Assembly (NCBI GenBank): GCA_029204225.1
Contig: CM055096.1
Location: 29,814,995 to 29,878,994 of the forward strand
Direction: 5' to 3'
DNA: 64,000 nt
Origin: Diphasiastrum complanatum
Taxonomy: Eukaryota > Streptophyta > Lycopodiopsida > Lycopodiales > Lycopodiaceae
The position numbers and the translations under genes are program-made. This document shows positions 35,211 to 47,276 of this stretch, one piece after another (the stretch's first letter is position 1; every line of letters begins with the position of its first letter). Below the pieces are notes generated by a model. That model had not been told where the DNA came from. It saw only the letters and a program-made list of their open reading frames with translations, and searched no databases.

Positions 35211-35893
35211 TCCAGATTTTGCCGCTTTTCCAGATGAAGGTAGCAATACCATTAACAATGCCATGAAAGTTATCAAACATACTTTTGCTAATAAGATACC
35301 AGAATACCTAATAGGGAAAGAAGAGTTAACTTTTTTACTATGTACCTTTAAAGCACATAAAAATTCTTTCAGAGGGATCACCAATGCACATGATTGCTAC
35401 TTTTTTAAGGTGGCCACATTTCTTATAGGAGCTCTTGGTATTCTGTCTCCGCTCCTCATGGAGGGTGCAGGCCTTAAGGTAAATACATACCGGAGTATCA
35501 TAAATGTGGATACAAACCTATTTTGGCAATGCAACTCATCCACTGAATTCTACCTTAATGTGCCAAGCAAAATCAGCTCTATGTTACCGACATCTCCAAG
35601 TGTTACGAATATATCCCTCTCAATGGCCCAGACGGGTTAAAAACCATTATACATAAGGTGATCATGTATGCATTAAAATATTGTAAAAATGAAAGTCTTG
35701 TTTATAAATGGAAATCTAACCCATGGGAGTTTAAGTGAAAATGGTTAAACAAACTAGCTAAGAAGTGGACTTGTATTGACAAAACACAACTCTGCCAATG
35801 GAATGATGTATTGATTGATAACTACATTGTGAGACTAGGAAGCAAGACTTGGAGGCAAGTTTGTGGTATTCCCATGGGCTTTGATGTCGTAAA

Positions 35894-36303
35894 TCAGGAG
35901 GTTATAAAAAATGAGCTCTAATACCATGTCGAAAATCAAGAGGATCAGAGAACTGATCAACTAGCATCGGATCAGAGGAGCTTTGCTAGAAACAGATGCT
36001 CTGATATCGGATCAATGATGGTATTATAGCAACAGAAGTGGAGAAATGGATAGTGCATGGATTGGAAGTACAACAATTACCAACAAAACAAGATGAATAA
36101 AACAGTAGCTATGCGCAATAGAACGAAGCAGTAGTGGTAACTAGAAACTTGCACTCTAATTGACTGAAGCATGAGTACAAGAGCGTGATGCAACGTGAGA
36201 TAGTGAGCACAAAAATTGCTTCAACTAATAATGTTTAATCAGATAAATTGAGAAACAGCGAAAGTATATCTACTGCTAGCAAGCATCACAAATCATTCAC
36301 AGA
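35894..36303. other. Unassigned sequence with a minus-strand primer-site-like motif
   Basis: GCTCTAATACCA at 35915-35926 is one base off the reverse complement of the initiator-Met primer site, followed by TGTCGAAAATC, which could be an LTR end on the minus strand. This may mark the element that truncated the Penelope-like remnant. No coding sequence. Confidence 0.3.
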
Positions 36304-36735
36304 TTATGCACATGCTAGAACAGAGTGCTGCAACTTGTCTATATTATCAACTAGAGACAAAGGCCAGAGTTGTTCCTGTACTTGACTTTTGAGGCGTTTG
36401 AAACGCTCGATATAGTCTTGTACACGTTCATCCTTTGCCATCTTGATGTTACTCAATTTGACAAAAGGACTCTCGATCAAGCGAAAGGGCTTAAAATGCT
36501 TGATAAAGGACTCTTTCAAGATTGACCAGTCTGTCTTATCTTCATGATCAAGGTTGAAAAACCAATCACATGTTTTAGCAATCATGGTCATCGAAAATAG
36601 CTGGACCATAGCATCGGGAGATGTTTCGCCATACACATCACATGCATTCTCAAAGATTTGCAAAAATCTTTGAGGGTCCGAACTACCGTCAAACTTTGGT
36701 AGATCTAGCTTGGGTGTACGTCTCTCATGATGAGC
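36304..36735 (-). pseudogene. Ty3/gypsy gag fragment
   Basis: An open frame on minus reads KLDLPKFDGSSDPQRFLQ, then AKTCDWFFNLDHEDKTDW, LKESFIKHFKPF and VQDYIERFKRLKSQV. This is the Retrotrans_gag domain (W...F....DW..LK..F...F). It ends at a stop near 36304. No protease, RT or zinc knuckle adjoins it, so it is an isolated fragment. Confidence 0.82.
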
Positions 36736-36869
36736 ATTGTGGGTAGCAGAGACTCTATTAAGGTTGGTTCTGGCATGTGAAGTTTCAGCACCATAAAATT
36801 GGGGTCATGCGTATGAGGACTCAGCTCTATCAGGTTCTTGTCACTCAAATGGGTTTGTGGATGGCTCTC

Positions 36870-37065
36870 ACGGTTTAGGGTTTAGGATTTAGGGTTTAGA
36901 GATCTGACGCGAACCTGTCGGTCGAGGTTTTTGGTCAGATCTCGACCAACAGGTTCGCGTCAGATCTCGACCAACGGGTCCGCGTCAGATCTCGACCGAT
37001 GAGTTTTCGGTCAAATCTCGACCGACAGGTTCGCGTCAGATGAGTTTTCGATCGTTCAGAATTTT
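36870..37065. repeat. Telomere-like motif, 24-bp hairpin and tandem TCTCGACC repeats
   Basis: GGTTTAGGGTTTAGG-type steps (plant telomere motif) at about 36876-36901 are followed by TCTGACGCGAACCTG... whose complement ...CAGGTTCGCGTCAGA appears about 40 bp later, giving 24-nt hairpin arms with one mismatch. The arm sequence then recurs in tandem with CAGATCTCGACC to about 37050. Confidence 0.75.
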
Positions 37066-37223
37066 ATTTGAACAGACAACATGCCTGATAGAAGAGATCG
37101 CAAGCTTTTCATTGGGTAATAGTACTTCATTTTTCTGAAGTTTTCTCTTGCTCGGAGAGGAAATAATTCAATCGCATCCTGAGATGTTATCTCAAGTTGT
37201 TTGGTGTTTGCGCACACGCGCAC

Positions 37224-37981
<758 letters not shown>

Positions 37982-37999
37982 GAAGGCTAAGGTATTACG

Positions 38000-38950
38000 A
38001 AGGCTAATAACGAAAGCTAAATTATTGTCCGTGGTTGCTGGGAAGATTAAAAAACAATAGAGCAACTTAATGAGGAACTAGACAGGCTAAAATTTGCCAA
38101 AGCAAGAACAGTGAGATCGAAGGGAGTGCTTTGGTGCTTGTGACACCATGAACAAGAAGGAAAAGATGAAGCACAGACAATTACATCTAAGTTCAATTTC
38201 TAGAATGCACTGAACATGTATTTTAATATTGAAATTTTATCCAATATAGTTTGAAAATGATATAAGTGGCAAGGTATATGTAAAATCATTGCAATGTTTC
38301 ATACCTTGGTGACTAACAGTTCAGTTTGAAGGCTAATGGTTTAAGAATACATATTTTAATGGTTTATAGTTGTCATTTAGCTTTATTGTTATACTTATAT
38401 GTATTGAAGTCTTTTCAAGTACCAACATTTATTGGAATTGCTTGGGTTTTTTGATATGTTATAACCATTTGAACATGAAGCAAATAAATTTATATAGAAT
38501 GGTTCTAAATTATTTGCAATATTTTTGTCATGAGTAATACAAATTGTAGATATAGTAAAATTATTTTTAAGAGGAACATATAGAGGTGCATCTGTCAAAA
38601 TATAAAGGTGCATCTGCCAACATTTTTTAAGGAGGGTTTCAACGATGTTGTTTGTCCAATGTAAACTATTTTGTTTTTGGTGCATTCTAACTTGTAGATG
38701 TGAATGTTCTTCGTGCTCTACGGAAGCCTTGATTTGGCCCTTCACGGCATGATCAAGTGCCAGCCATTGCTACACTGACTCACCCTTCCGTTGTGATGTG
38801 ACTCCTTTGCATCCACCAACATTTTAAGGATCAATCAAAAAACTTGCAGCTCTCCACGGACGTGTCATTATTCGCAAGCTAATGCGAAAGAGAGCAAAAA
38901 AAATAGCCACATCATATTTTTGAATCTACCTCAGATTTTCCTCTACAAAC
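38000..38950. other. AT-rich sequence, no gene supported
   Basis: Near 37975-38145 a short protein-like stretch split over two frames (RKAKVLRRLITKAK, then LNEELDRLKFAKA) hints at a decayed coiled-coil exon but is too short to call. Nothing else was recognised. Confidence 0.3.
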
Positions 38951-38960
38951 TTTCGCACAG

Positions 38961-39937
38961 TGCACATTCAATAGCAGATATGTGACCTGTAATGCCATCG
39001 CTCGATTACCACACTTTTTCCACCACAAGTCTAGACGACAATTACAAGATCGTCTGCAAGGTGAGGAAGATGACGATGAAGCTCAAAAAACAGAGCTGGT
39101 AATTAGCCACTACCTAGAACTATGTGATTCCTTACTCATGTACGATCCTCATTCAACTTGAACACTTCTTCTATTGTCTCGTAAGTCCCTCTTTACTATT
39201 TTGTGAAATTGAAATACTCCCTGCAGATCTCTGCTGGTATACAAATCTAAATCACGGAATGTTGTCAACCGTTTATTTTTCACATTAAAGTTGGTTGTTC
39301 AAACAAAAATTCATAATAACGGCAATGGTCTTAACAACCTATGATTACTTGGTTCTGCTATGGCTATGCAGAGATGAATATATTCTGCTGAAACTCATAC
39401 TGCATGGATTGCTGCGCAGAAAATCATTACGTTTACTTTTTATAAACCTCTAACCTCTGTATTCTTGTTTTGCAGAAAGATAGTATCTTCACAAATCTTG
39501 GTTTTGGTTGTCACTTGGAGCTTTTTGTACTTGAAAGAGATTGCCTTAATGTGATGGAATTCTTGTAGGCCAAATCTGGAATACGTTTTTCTTGTTTGCC
39601 TAAATGTTAAAGATATGAATCATGTTGTAGGAAAAACCAAATTCTGATGCAACAAATGGAAGAGTTACATCAGAGTCCACAAGTAGTTACTTCTGGGATC
39701 TATAAACAATCTTTCAAAGGTGCTAAGGATAGTGCCTCAAATGAAAATACAAGTCCCGAAAAGGATCCCAGAAATGCAATCAAAAGATGCGTTAGTAACA
39801 CTCTTCAATCAAGATCATCAACTCCTATCACTGATCTTTCAAAGGTGAAGACATCTTGGGAAGCTGAGCATCCCACACAAATTTATTGTGAGAGGAAGCC
39901 TTTGCATGTGATTCAAATACCAAAGCAGAGACGATAG
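38961..39937 (+). pseudogene. Possible exons of an unidentified plus-strand gene
   Basis: Three protein-like segments with splice-like borders. (1) 38961-39098, 46 codons between CGCACAG and GTAATT: includes YVTCNAIARLPHFFHHK and LQGEEDDDEAQKTEL. (2) From 39476 after TTTTGCAG: includes KDSIFTNLGFGCHLELF and ends at TAG near 39567. (3) From 39631 after TTGTAG, an open frame of 96 codons at 39647-39937 with SPEKDPRNAIKRCVSN and a basic tail. The first two join in phase. I do not recognise the protein. It may be an intact gene whose 5' exons are unclear, a pseudogene, or a captured gene fragment. Confidence 0.35.
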
Positions 39938-40279
39938 AATGATGAAAATGAAAATCATGAAATCTCTCTATAACTGAAAACAATTTCTATTTTGATGCAT
40001 ATATAGAACGCGTGAGGTTGAGATATGACGAACGCAAAACTTGAGAGAAAAGAAATAGATCATGAGACCGGGAACTGTTTTTATTCAGATCATTCCTCTG
40101 GGAACAGATCATCCTGCCTTGGAGAACCAGCAAAGAAGAAAGAAATAGGAGAGAAAAGGAGCCATAGGAGGAGGAATGTATGCAAGAGAGCTCGTTCCCA
40201 AAATGCGAGAGAGAGGGAGAGCGGCGAGAGAGAGCTACCGCGAGATCGAGAGCTACATACAGACTCGTGAGAGCTACAT

Positions 40280-40280
<1 letters not shown>

Positions 40281-40311
<31 letters not shown>

Positions 40312-40324
40312 GGGAGAGGGGGGG
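40281..40324. repeat. (GA)n followed by a poly-G run
   Basis: 20 bp of GA leads into 14 consecutive G and then AGAGGGGGGG. The plus strand could form a G-quadruplex. Flanking sequence from 39940 to 41190 shows no gene. Confidence 0.9.
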
Positions 40325-41211
40325 TGTTTGTGCGACGTCCGTCAAAAGATATACATGCTATGGAAAATGCCACATCATCACTAAAAATTGATGACATGGA
40401 TTTTTGTTTTTATTTTTTTTTAAATGATGACGTGGAATTTTCTCCTTTCAAAGAACTTTAAAATGGGTATCAGTTGGCCTTATAAAAACAAGTATACAAT
40501 AACAATTCTTTTGAAATGTCTATTTTTTAGATCAATGCGTCGGCGTAAGAGAGGTGTTCTCTCTCGCGGATGAGACTAGCTACTGCTAATTCTTTGTATC
40601 CCGTAACTAGCTACTACTCATTACATCTCTATATATTTCTTCCCACAATGATCCAATACATATATCTTGCCAGGTGAGATTACAAGATTAATCTACTGAT
40701 TGTTACAAAAGAGGTTTAAGTTAAACATCGGTTAACCATGTCTCTCTCATGTACGTCGCTTTATGACTGATCGTGAAAATTTTAATTTTCACGCTTGTCG
40801 AGCTTAGGTCCCAATAGTTCATCCCTGCTCGATAATGCCTCCTGATCTTTTGTTTGCATTCAGGCTCTCATTGGTGCCCAATCTGTCATTGTCAACTATC
40901 ATGGCTTGGTAACACGATTTGTCGTCCTTACCCGATATGTCATCCTTCGGTGTCAGTTACTTCCGTGACTTCGGACATGTTGCATACTTCGGCTGAGTCG
41001 CGAAAAGTGCGAGGAATGCGAAGGTCTTTACAAAACTGATACTAAGTTAAAATAGGCTAATTGTCTGCTTTTTCGAGAATATGCAAAAAGAGCGAACTGT
41101 GCGACAAAATAGTTCAAAAAAGTAGACTATGTAGAATCTAGTTCAAAATATGCAGCAAACTAAAATACCAAGGAAATTGCTAAAGCTTTAAAATAGAAAC
41201 TTAAGGTTTCT

Positions 41212-42460
41212 TCAGCTCCCTCTTGCAGTGGGTATTTTTTTTATTCCCAAGCTCATTCTTTGTCTTTCAAACATAGTCTTGTCCAAGGGTTTTGTGAATA
41301 TGATGGCCACCATCTGCTTAGTTGGAATAAAAACGGTCTTCAACTTGTTCCTTTCCACCAGATCCTTGATCAAGTGATACTTGATAGCAATGTGTTTCGT
41401 TCTGGAATGAAACACTGGATCTTTTGTCAGATGAATAGCAGATGTGTTGTCCATGTACAGGATCAACAGTTCGTTGGTGCTCTGCATCAGTGCTATGTCC
41501 CAGTCCATCCAAGAATTGTTATGAGCCATGTCAGGTCGTTAGCCATTTTGGCTGCAGCAACATATTCTGCCTCACACGAAGATTGGGCAATTGTAGTCTG
41601 CTTCCTGCTGATCCAAATAACAGCTGCATCTGCTACTATGGTGCATCCTTCTGAGATGCTCTTGGAGTCATCTTTGATTGATGCCCAGCTTGCATCGGTA
41701 TAGGAATTCACCTGAAATTTTGCATCACGAGAAAAACAAATACCATAGTTTTTTTTGTCTGTTGCAAGTACTATAAGATCCTCTTAGCAATTTTCTAATG
41801 TGTCGGTCTTGGATTAATGTTGAATTGGCTCAATTTGAACACTGCATAAGCAATGTCTGACCTCGTATTGTCTTCCAAGTACATCAACGGACCCAACAAG
41901 CCCTCTGTAAGGCTTGTACAACATTTTTTCCCGCTCTGTATTGTCTCTGGGACAGTCTTCATTTGTCAGTATTGTGCCAAGTACCATTGGAGTGTTAACT
42001 CCTTTGCAATCTGTCATGTCGAAATCGTCAATAATCCCTTGAATGTATCTTGACTGGTGTAGATAGAGTCTCCCACCTTCAAGATCTATGTCGCGATCTG
42101 CAAGACCAAGTGGCATTTTGCTTCTCCTCGGTCCGATATTTCGAAGTGTCTCAAAATATTTGCCTTCACCTGTGCAATCAGGTTGTCGCTCTTTGACAGA
42201 TCAGGGTGTCGTCTACATAGACGTCGATAATGATGATCTCCCCATCTATGACTTTCACATAGATGTTATAATCAGCCATTAAAGGCTGGAAGCCTAAGGA
42301 TCTGAGTGCTTGATCCTTCTTCTTGTACCACTGTTTGGCAAATTGTTTCAGTCCGTAGATGCTTATGTGCATCTTGTAGGCAATGTCAGCAAATGACTTG
42401 CAAGAAAACCCTTGTGGCTAGTCCATATAGATTTCTTCTTTCAACTCTCCATGTAGGGAG
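41212..42460 (-). pseudogene. Ty1/copia pol remnant (RT and RNase H)
   Basis: Minus strand, 5' to 3': ELKEEIYM near 42440; ISIYGLKQFAKQWYKK and YVDDTLIC (intact catalytic box) in 42372-42178; RLYLHQSRYIQGIIDDF and NTPM in 42116-41814; YTDASWASIKDDSKS and SSCEAEYVAA in 41711-41493; then ILYMDNTSAIHLTKDPVFH and TKHIAIKYHLIKD in 41529-41212, the usual copia C-terminus. Domain order is correct but frames change at least three times, so it cannot make a working polyprotein. No integrase or gag is seen upstream. Confidence 0.85.
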
Positions 42461-42671
42461 CTAGCTAAGGGTAGGAGATGGATGAGAGCTCTAGCACCAT
42501 TAGGGTTGGAGGTTGGATCCTGCTTGTTTCAGGTCATAGGCCAGGGCAAGGAGGGTGGACGTAGATTGGATCCTAGAGTGGGATGGAACATGAGCGTTTG
42601 GTTTCTTGTGCTTGACCGGCACCTAGCGGTTTATAGTTCTAGAGTTTGTAACAACTGGTATCAGAGTGTGT
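42461..42671 (+). mobile_element. LTR end and primer-binding site of a plus-strand element
   Basis: TGGTATCAGAGTGTG at 42657-42671 is an initiator-Met primer site that follows TTTGTAACAAC, a plausible LTR end. The LTR start is unclear; GAGAGCTCTAGCACC near 42484 belongs to it. It fits as the 5' end of the gypsy element whose gag and integrase lie downstream. Confidence 0.5.
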
Positions 42672-42693
42672 CAAGTTTGATCATTCCACAACA

Positions 42694-42696
<3 letters not shown>

Positions 42697-42741
<45 letters not shown>
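42697..42741. repeat. Compound microsatellite (TA)n(CA)n
   Basis: About 28 bp of TA followed by about 16 bp of CA, just 3' of the primer-binding site. Confidence 0.95.
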
Positions 42742-42956
42742 GTAAATTTTCAAAGTTGTCATAGGAAACCCCAGATTCGGGTTTCAAAGTCATTTTTGAC
42801 AGCTTTTTTTTTTTAATTTTTGGCAAATGGGACTGCCTGCATGCAGACATGGTAGCCAACTCACTGCCTACATGGAAGCCTACTTGTCCATGTGGCAGCC
42901 TCATTCCATAGTGATTGACCATAGTTTCCTCTGGCTATGTGGGGATTGCCCAAGGA

Positions 42957-43251
42957 TTTTCAACTTGAGATGAGGAGGAACCAGCCTCTAACTCTTGAGG
43001 ATGCAGTTTGTTGTGCTAGAATATACAATGACACTAGTATAGTAGCCAAGTTTGATCTTGTTGGATAGCCTGAGGCAAAGGGCAAGAAGTCCTTTTCAAA
43101 AAAAGGAAAAGAAAAAGTGAGGGATGTATCTTTTGGACCAAGTGGAACAAAGAAATGATCCACTATGGACCAAGAGACCTTCGCAAAGGCCAGAAGCGAC
43201 AATTTGTGCTTCAATTGTATGGAGCCAGGTTATGTGGCAAAGGATATGCAA
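42957..43251 (+). pseudogene. Ty3/gypsy gag C-terminus with degenerate zinc knuckle
   Basis: One frame with TAG near 43069 and TGA near 43159. It reads NQPLTLEDAV..ARIYNDT, then a Lys-rich linker (KGKKSFSKKGKEK), then FAKARSDNLCFNCMEPGYVAKD, a CCHC knuckle in which the His position is Tyr and the last Cys is lost. This supports a plus-strand gypsy element starting at the primer site at 42657. Confidence 0.65.
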
Positions 43252-43379
43252 ATGTGGTAGCCTAGTCGTTAAAGAATTCCACAAAATTTGTAAAATCATC
43301 CGTAATATAAAAAGTTTATTGTTCTCCAAGAGAGAGAGAGAAATCTGCTCTTTTGGATTGATAAGTGTATAAAGGGTAA

Positions 43380-44790
43380 TGGAAGGAGTGAAGAGTGTAA
43401 TATCCAAGATTGGATACTACAATGACATATCTGGTTATCCAAAAATGTTGAGTAGATTGTCATCCAATAAACACCAACATGAAACGAATTGGTTAGGGTC
43501 TAAAATTGTAGAAGGGTACCTTATCTTCCAAACAACAGAGTAAACAGTAAGCAACTATCTATTAGAGACAAGCAAAATAGATTCCACAAAACAGAATCAG
43601 ATAGGCAGTTGATTTCTCTTATTGAGCACAAGGAATTAGTTCTTATCATTGAAAAGCAACAAAGCATAATGTGGAACAAATCTCCAGTATCATGTAAATG
43701 ATTAAGTATGATTTTGGATTCCAAAAAATTATGATTGATGAATTATACGAATCTAAATATCTATGATTGATGGATCATAAATAGAAACTTAATTACTGTC
43801 AGAGGATTATAAGGAATTGTGACAATTCTTAAGTGTGATGGATTATTTTTTACCTATTATTTGAGTAAGAATTTGAATCAGTGTTTTGAATCTCTCTACT
43901 CCAGTATTCTATTTGAGAACCTATGGATCTCACAAACATTCTCACAAGGTAAGTATTTTATTTGTGGAAAATTTAATCTATCTAGTGGATGTTATTTTGC
44001 TACAGTTTATGGTCTGCAGATGCTTGAGTACAGTTCTTCATTTGATTGGATCTCCAGTTATCATAGGAGACAGACAAGTCTATTAAGATGAATAAATGCT
44101 ATTTTCTAGCATTTGGTGCTAGAAACAAGAGCATTCAACTCAAAAGAGTATCTGGGATGCTTAGAGTTGAGTTTTAATCATTCTATATCTTAATGATTCT
44201 CCTAGAGATTCTAATTGAATGAATTATCATATCTTAGAATTTGGATTCTAAGGATATTTGTACTTGAAAGCTTATGAATTATCTGTCAGAGTTGTGAATA
44301 ATTTCATACTGTAATTATAATTATTTTATTATTTCTTTAACTTTAATCTCTTAAGTTAGGTTATTTCACCCAGTGTTTCATGTAAGTGCTTTATATGAAG
44401 GTGATGTTACTAACTTGAAGTGAATGTAACCCAGATGGAAAATTTTATCACTTAGTGTACTTTTCAAACCTGAGTTGTACTCCAGTTTAGAGATTATCAC
44501 TTGGAAAATAGGATTATCTCTGAGTACTTGTTTGATGTAAAAGTTAGACTAAGGATAATGATTTTCTAGGTTGATATTGAGATTTAAAAGAACCGTTCAT
44601 GTTATTCTTTCCTGTTTAGAGAGCTTCTAAGGATTATTATTAATTATTATTATAACATTCATATTTCTTTAGAATGTTAGAGAGTTTAGAGGAAAGAATG
44701 TTATGTCCATGGGACAGTAAGTAGGATTCAGTATACTCCTAAACCTGGATACACGGTACTCCAACGAAATGATAAAGTGTCTGTTGGAAG
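43380..44790 (+). mobile_element. Fragment of the same LTR family as 46791-53683, opposite strand
   Basis: TTATGATTGATGAAT and GATTGATGGATCATAAAT near 43727-43792 match, in reverse complement, the interior of the large element near 48340-48450, with similar spacing. The right end AGAGGAAAGAA then TGTTATGTCCATG (44699) matches that element's polypurine tract and LTR start. The fragment separates gag and integrase of the host gypsy element. Boundaries are approximate. Confidence 0.5.
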
Positions 44791-44804
44791 ACTTTTTTGT
44801 TATT

Positions 44805-45418
44805 CATTGGTTTAGTACTCCATATTGTCCGAGATAATGGCCAAGCTGAATCTTCCAACAAGATTCTCTGCAACATTTATGACAAAAATGGTAGAAGCAA
44901 GTTGTTTTGATTGGGAACATAAGCCTTATTCGGCTTTATGGGAATTCAGAACAACTTACAAAGGTAGTATAAATCAAATGTCATCTTAGCTTGTTTATGG
45001 ATAAGATGCAGTTATGCCAATTGAATTTTTGATACCATCTCTACGCATAGCAGCAACGGAATGCTTGGATGATGCGAAATCCTTCCCGGTGCGTCTTAAG
45101 GCTTTACAAAAACTTTGTGAGACCAGATTGATGGCAGTTCATGCATTAGCAACAGAGAAAGCCCATCGCAAGGCATGGCACAATCGTCGATTACATAAAA
45201 AAGATCTGAAGGAAGGAGATCTAGCACTAATGTATAAGACGAAAGTGATTAAAGGCAAATTGAAGTTCATAGGTGAAGGATTGTATAGAGCGAAAGAAAT
45301 ATTGAACTATGGAGTGGTCATTTTAGAACATTTGGATGGAAAAAGATTCGACACTCCGATGAATGTCAGTCGACTACACAAGTTTTGGCAGCCAGATCAG
45401 CCAGTTCAATCAGAATGA
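44805..45418 (+). pseudogene. Ty3/gypsy integrase C-terminal remnant
   Basis: HIVRDNGQAESSNKIL (end of the integrase core, family form NGQAE.TN..L) is followed after frameshifts by an open frame at 45014-45418: MPIEFLIPSLRIAA, then W..RR.HKKDLKEGDLALMY, GEGLYRAKEI and LEHLDGKRFDTPMNVSRLHKF. The last segment is the normal integrase C-terminal domain of gypsy elements and ends at TGA 45416-45418. The catalytic D,D region is missing or unreadable. Confidence 0.85.
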
Positions 45419-45908
45419 TCCAACACCTTGTCAATCTTATTTTGCTTGTTTTACAGTTTTCTTGTTTTTTATTACTTGAGTGATTTTTCTTTTCTTTGGA
45501 AAAAGATTAAAAATAAATAAAATGATGAGTAAAAGTCAAAAAAGTCATTAGAAAGAGAAAAAAATGAAGGGAAGTATTTTTAGAACCTAATTTTTGATGA
45601 AAAATTACTTAGAAAATCACTTTTTGGGTCATATTTTGCACAAATAGCCTTAGAAACCTTCGCTGAGATCACAGATTACACATCCACCTCAGATATACCT
45701 ATATTGAGTTGGGTGAAGGTTATCTTCTATAGTTACTACCTCATTTGCAATTAGGTGAATGTTCAACATTATGCCATTTTGGGAACCTTCGTCGCGTATC
45801 AAATCGTCATTATGAACCTTCGTCGACCTGACAGATGGATTCCGAATGCCAAAATTAGGTTGGGCAAAGGGCCAGATCATCAAAATTTGCATTTAATACA
45901 GTACATGT

Positions 45909-46790
45909 GTGAATGATGTCCTTAGGTGGGGATTCATAACCATGGCCTTTAGCACCTGGACGAAGGCCAAAGCTAAGTTCTATATCACCTACCAGACTGC
46001 TACACACCAAGTGCATGTAACGGAGGCTGCCCTTGCAGCCATAGGCATATCTTCTGGCAAACAGCCCTCGCCCAATCATAAGCATGCCAAGAGTGTCATA
46101 AAACCCTATATGGACACCTCTGATGAACTATACTGGACAAATGATGGCTACTTGTTAGAATGCATCCGCGATCCAATTATCCATGCTATTGCATAGCTAC
46201 TAAATAGCTTTTTGATGGTTAGCAACCTCAGGAAGGAGCGCATCTCTTCTCAAATTTTGCATCGCATAGTAGAATCTAATTACAAGCTTGATAGCCAGCC
46301 ACTAGGACCCTATAATTGGTTCAAGACAGACTTTGGTGAGCTCAAGCGAGCTATTAAAAGCAATACCAAGCAACAGTTTGTGGTCGGCCCACTTTTGTCC
46401 CTCCTTTCTGTCTCCTACCTTGATAATAGAATCCATGATTTTGTTGTTGATGTCGTACTATCTGTATACGAAGACACGCCTGCTGAATCCTCACACCAGG
46501 CATCCAATTCTCATAGTCGTCGTCGTGTGCGCAGTGAGGTCATCATTCCTGACTCGCCTTCCGCATCCCTTACACCGCACTAAGTAGACATCTTCAGTTG
46601 CGCTTTCACACCCTGTTGCAATTTGCACTGAACTACCCATCCTCTAATCCACTGATGCATATCTTGCCTCCTCTTCCTCACAGGATCAGTCTGTGACCAT
46701 TGGATCCACTATTCCAATTACAGCTACCCAAGCCGCCTCACCCTCACAAATCCAAGTCATTTCACCAAATACCCAAGCATTCATGGATAT
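45909..46790 (+). pseudogene. Additional ORF downstream of gypsy integrase, left part
   Basis: 45909-46583 is one frame with a single TAG at 46194-46196. It includes VTEAALAAIGISSGKQPSPN, LYWTNDGYLLECIRDPI and YLDNRIHDFVVDVV, then an Arg/Ser-rich stretch. Further protein-like, Pro/Ser/Thr-rich sequence (QAASPSQIQVISPNTQAF) leads to the insertion point at 46790. I do not recognise a domain. Its place after integrase suggests an accessory ORF of the host gypsy element. Confidence 0.45.
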
Positions 46791-47276
46791 TGTAAGGATC
46801 ACCAAATGAAGATCTGACTAGATCATGTTGCAAAACAACCAAAAGGAGACCTGTGGAGCAAAGCCACCCATCCAAACCTAGATCCCTCATGGAGTTTCCT
46901 CCTGGACCTAGCCCCCAAACCATAGTGAAGAGAATGGAGGAGAAATTGGCTCAAGAAACTGAATTTCCAATAAGAGGATGAACGAGTTTCCAATGGACAT
47001 ATTCTTCTCATGAGAGAGAGAATATTTTTCCTAGGATCCCCATGCAACCTATATTGAGCTATTGACCTCCTATTCTTGCATTAAAGCAGTCATTCACTAT
47101 GCATGTGTTCCTATGTCCAATTATAGATTTGGGCCCTCATATGATTATTAATTACTTTACAGGCCAAGCCCAGATTGATGAGGCATAACTAATAACCATA
47201 TACACCTAGAGTGACCGGCTCGACTATCCACATCAGGAATTATTCTGATTCCCTTATACAGGACATGGACATAACA
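46791..47276 (-). repeat. 3' LTR of the 6.9-kb LARD
   Basis: 486 bp. On plus it runs TGTAAGGATCACC to GGACATAACA, preceded by GATAT. Confidence 0.9.

Larger units (their letters stand above)
26097..35893 (+). pseudogene. Penelope-like (telomerase-related) reverse transcriptase element, split and truncated
   Basis: The left part (26097-27252) is one frame broken by TAG codons near 26397, 26769 and 27201, and includes KCRCGDKCKNN. It is cut by the LTR element at 27253-34349 and resumes at 34355. The right part has NNLNEGLNHIPIR, like the 'GL.F.P' segment before PLE fingers; CTFKAHKNSFRGITNA near 35340-35390, like the K.HK.....R.I motif; motif A YVTDISKCYEYIPLNGPD at 35580-35633 with the catalytic Asp at 35589-35591; and WRQVCGIPMGFD (motif B) near 35850-35885. 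Homology ends after motif B, so the YxDD motif C, thumb and any endonuclease are missing. Several frameshifts and stops show it is dead. The GPD and WRQV.GIPMGF signatures fit the PLE lineages I know from lycophytes and mosses. Reverse transcriptase identity is more certain than the subfamily. Confidence 0.72.
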
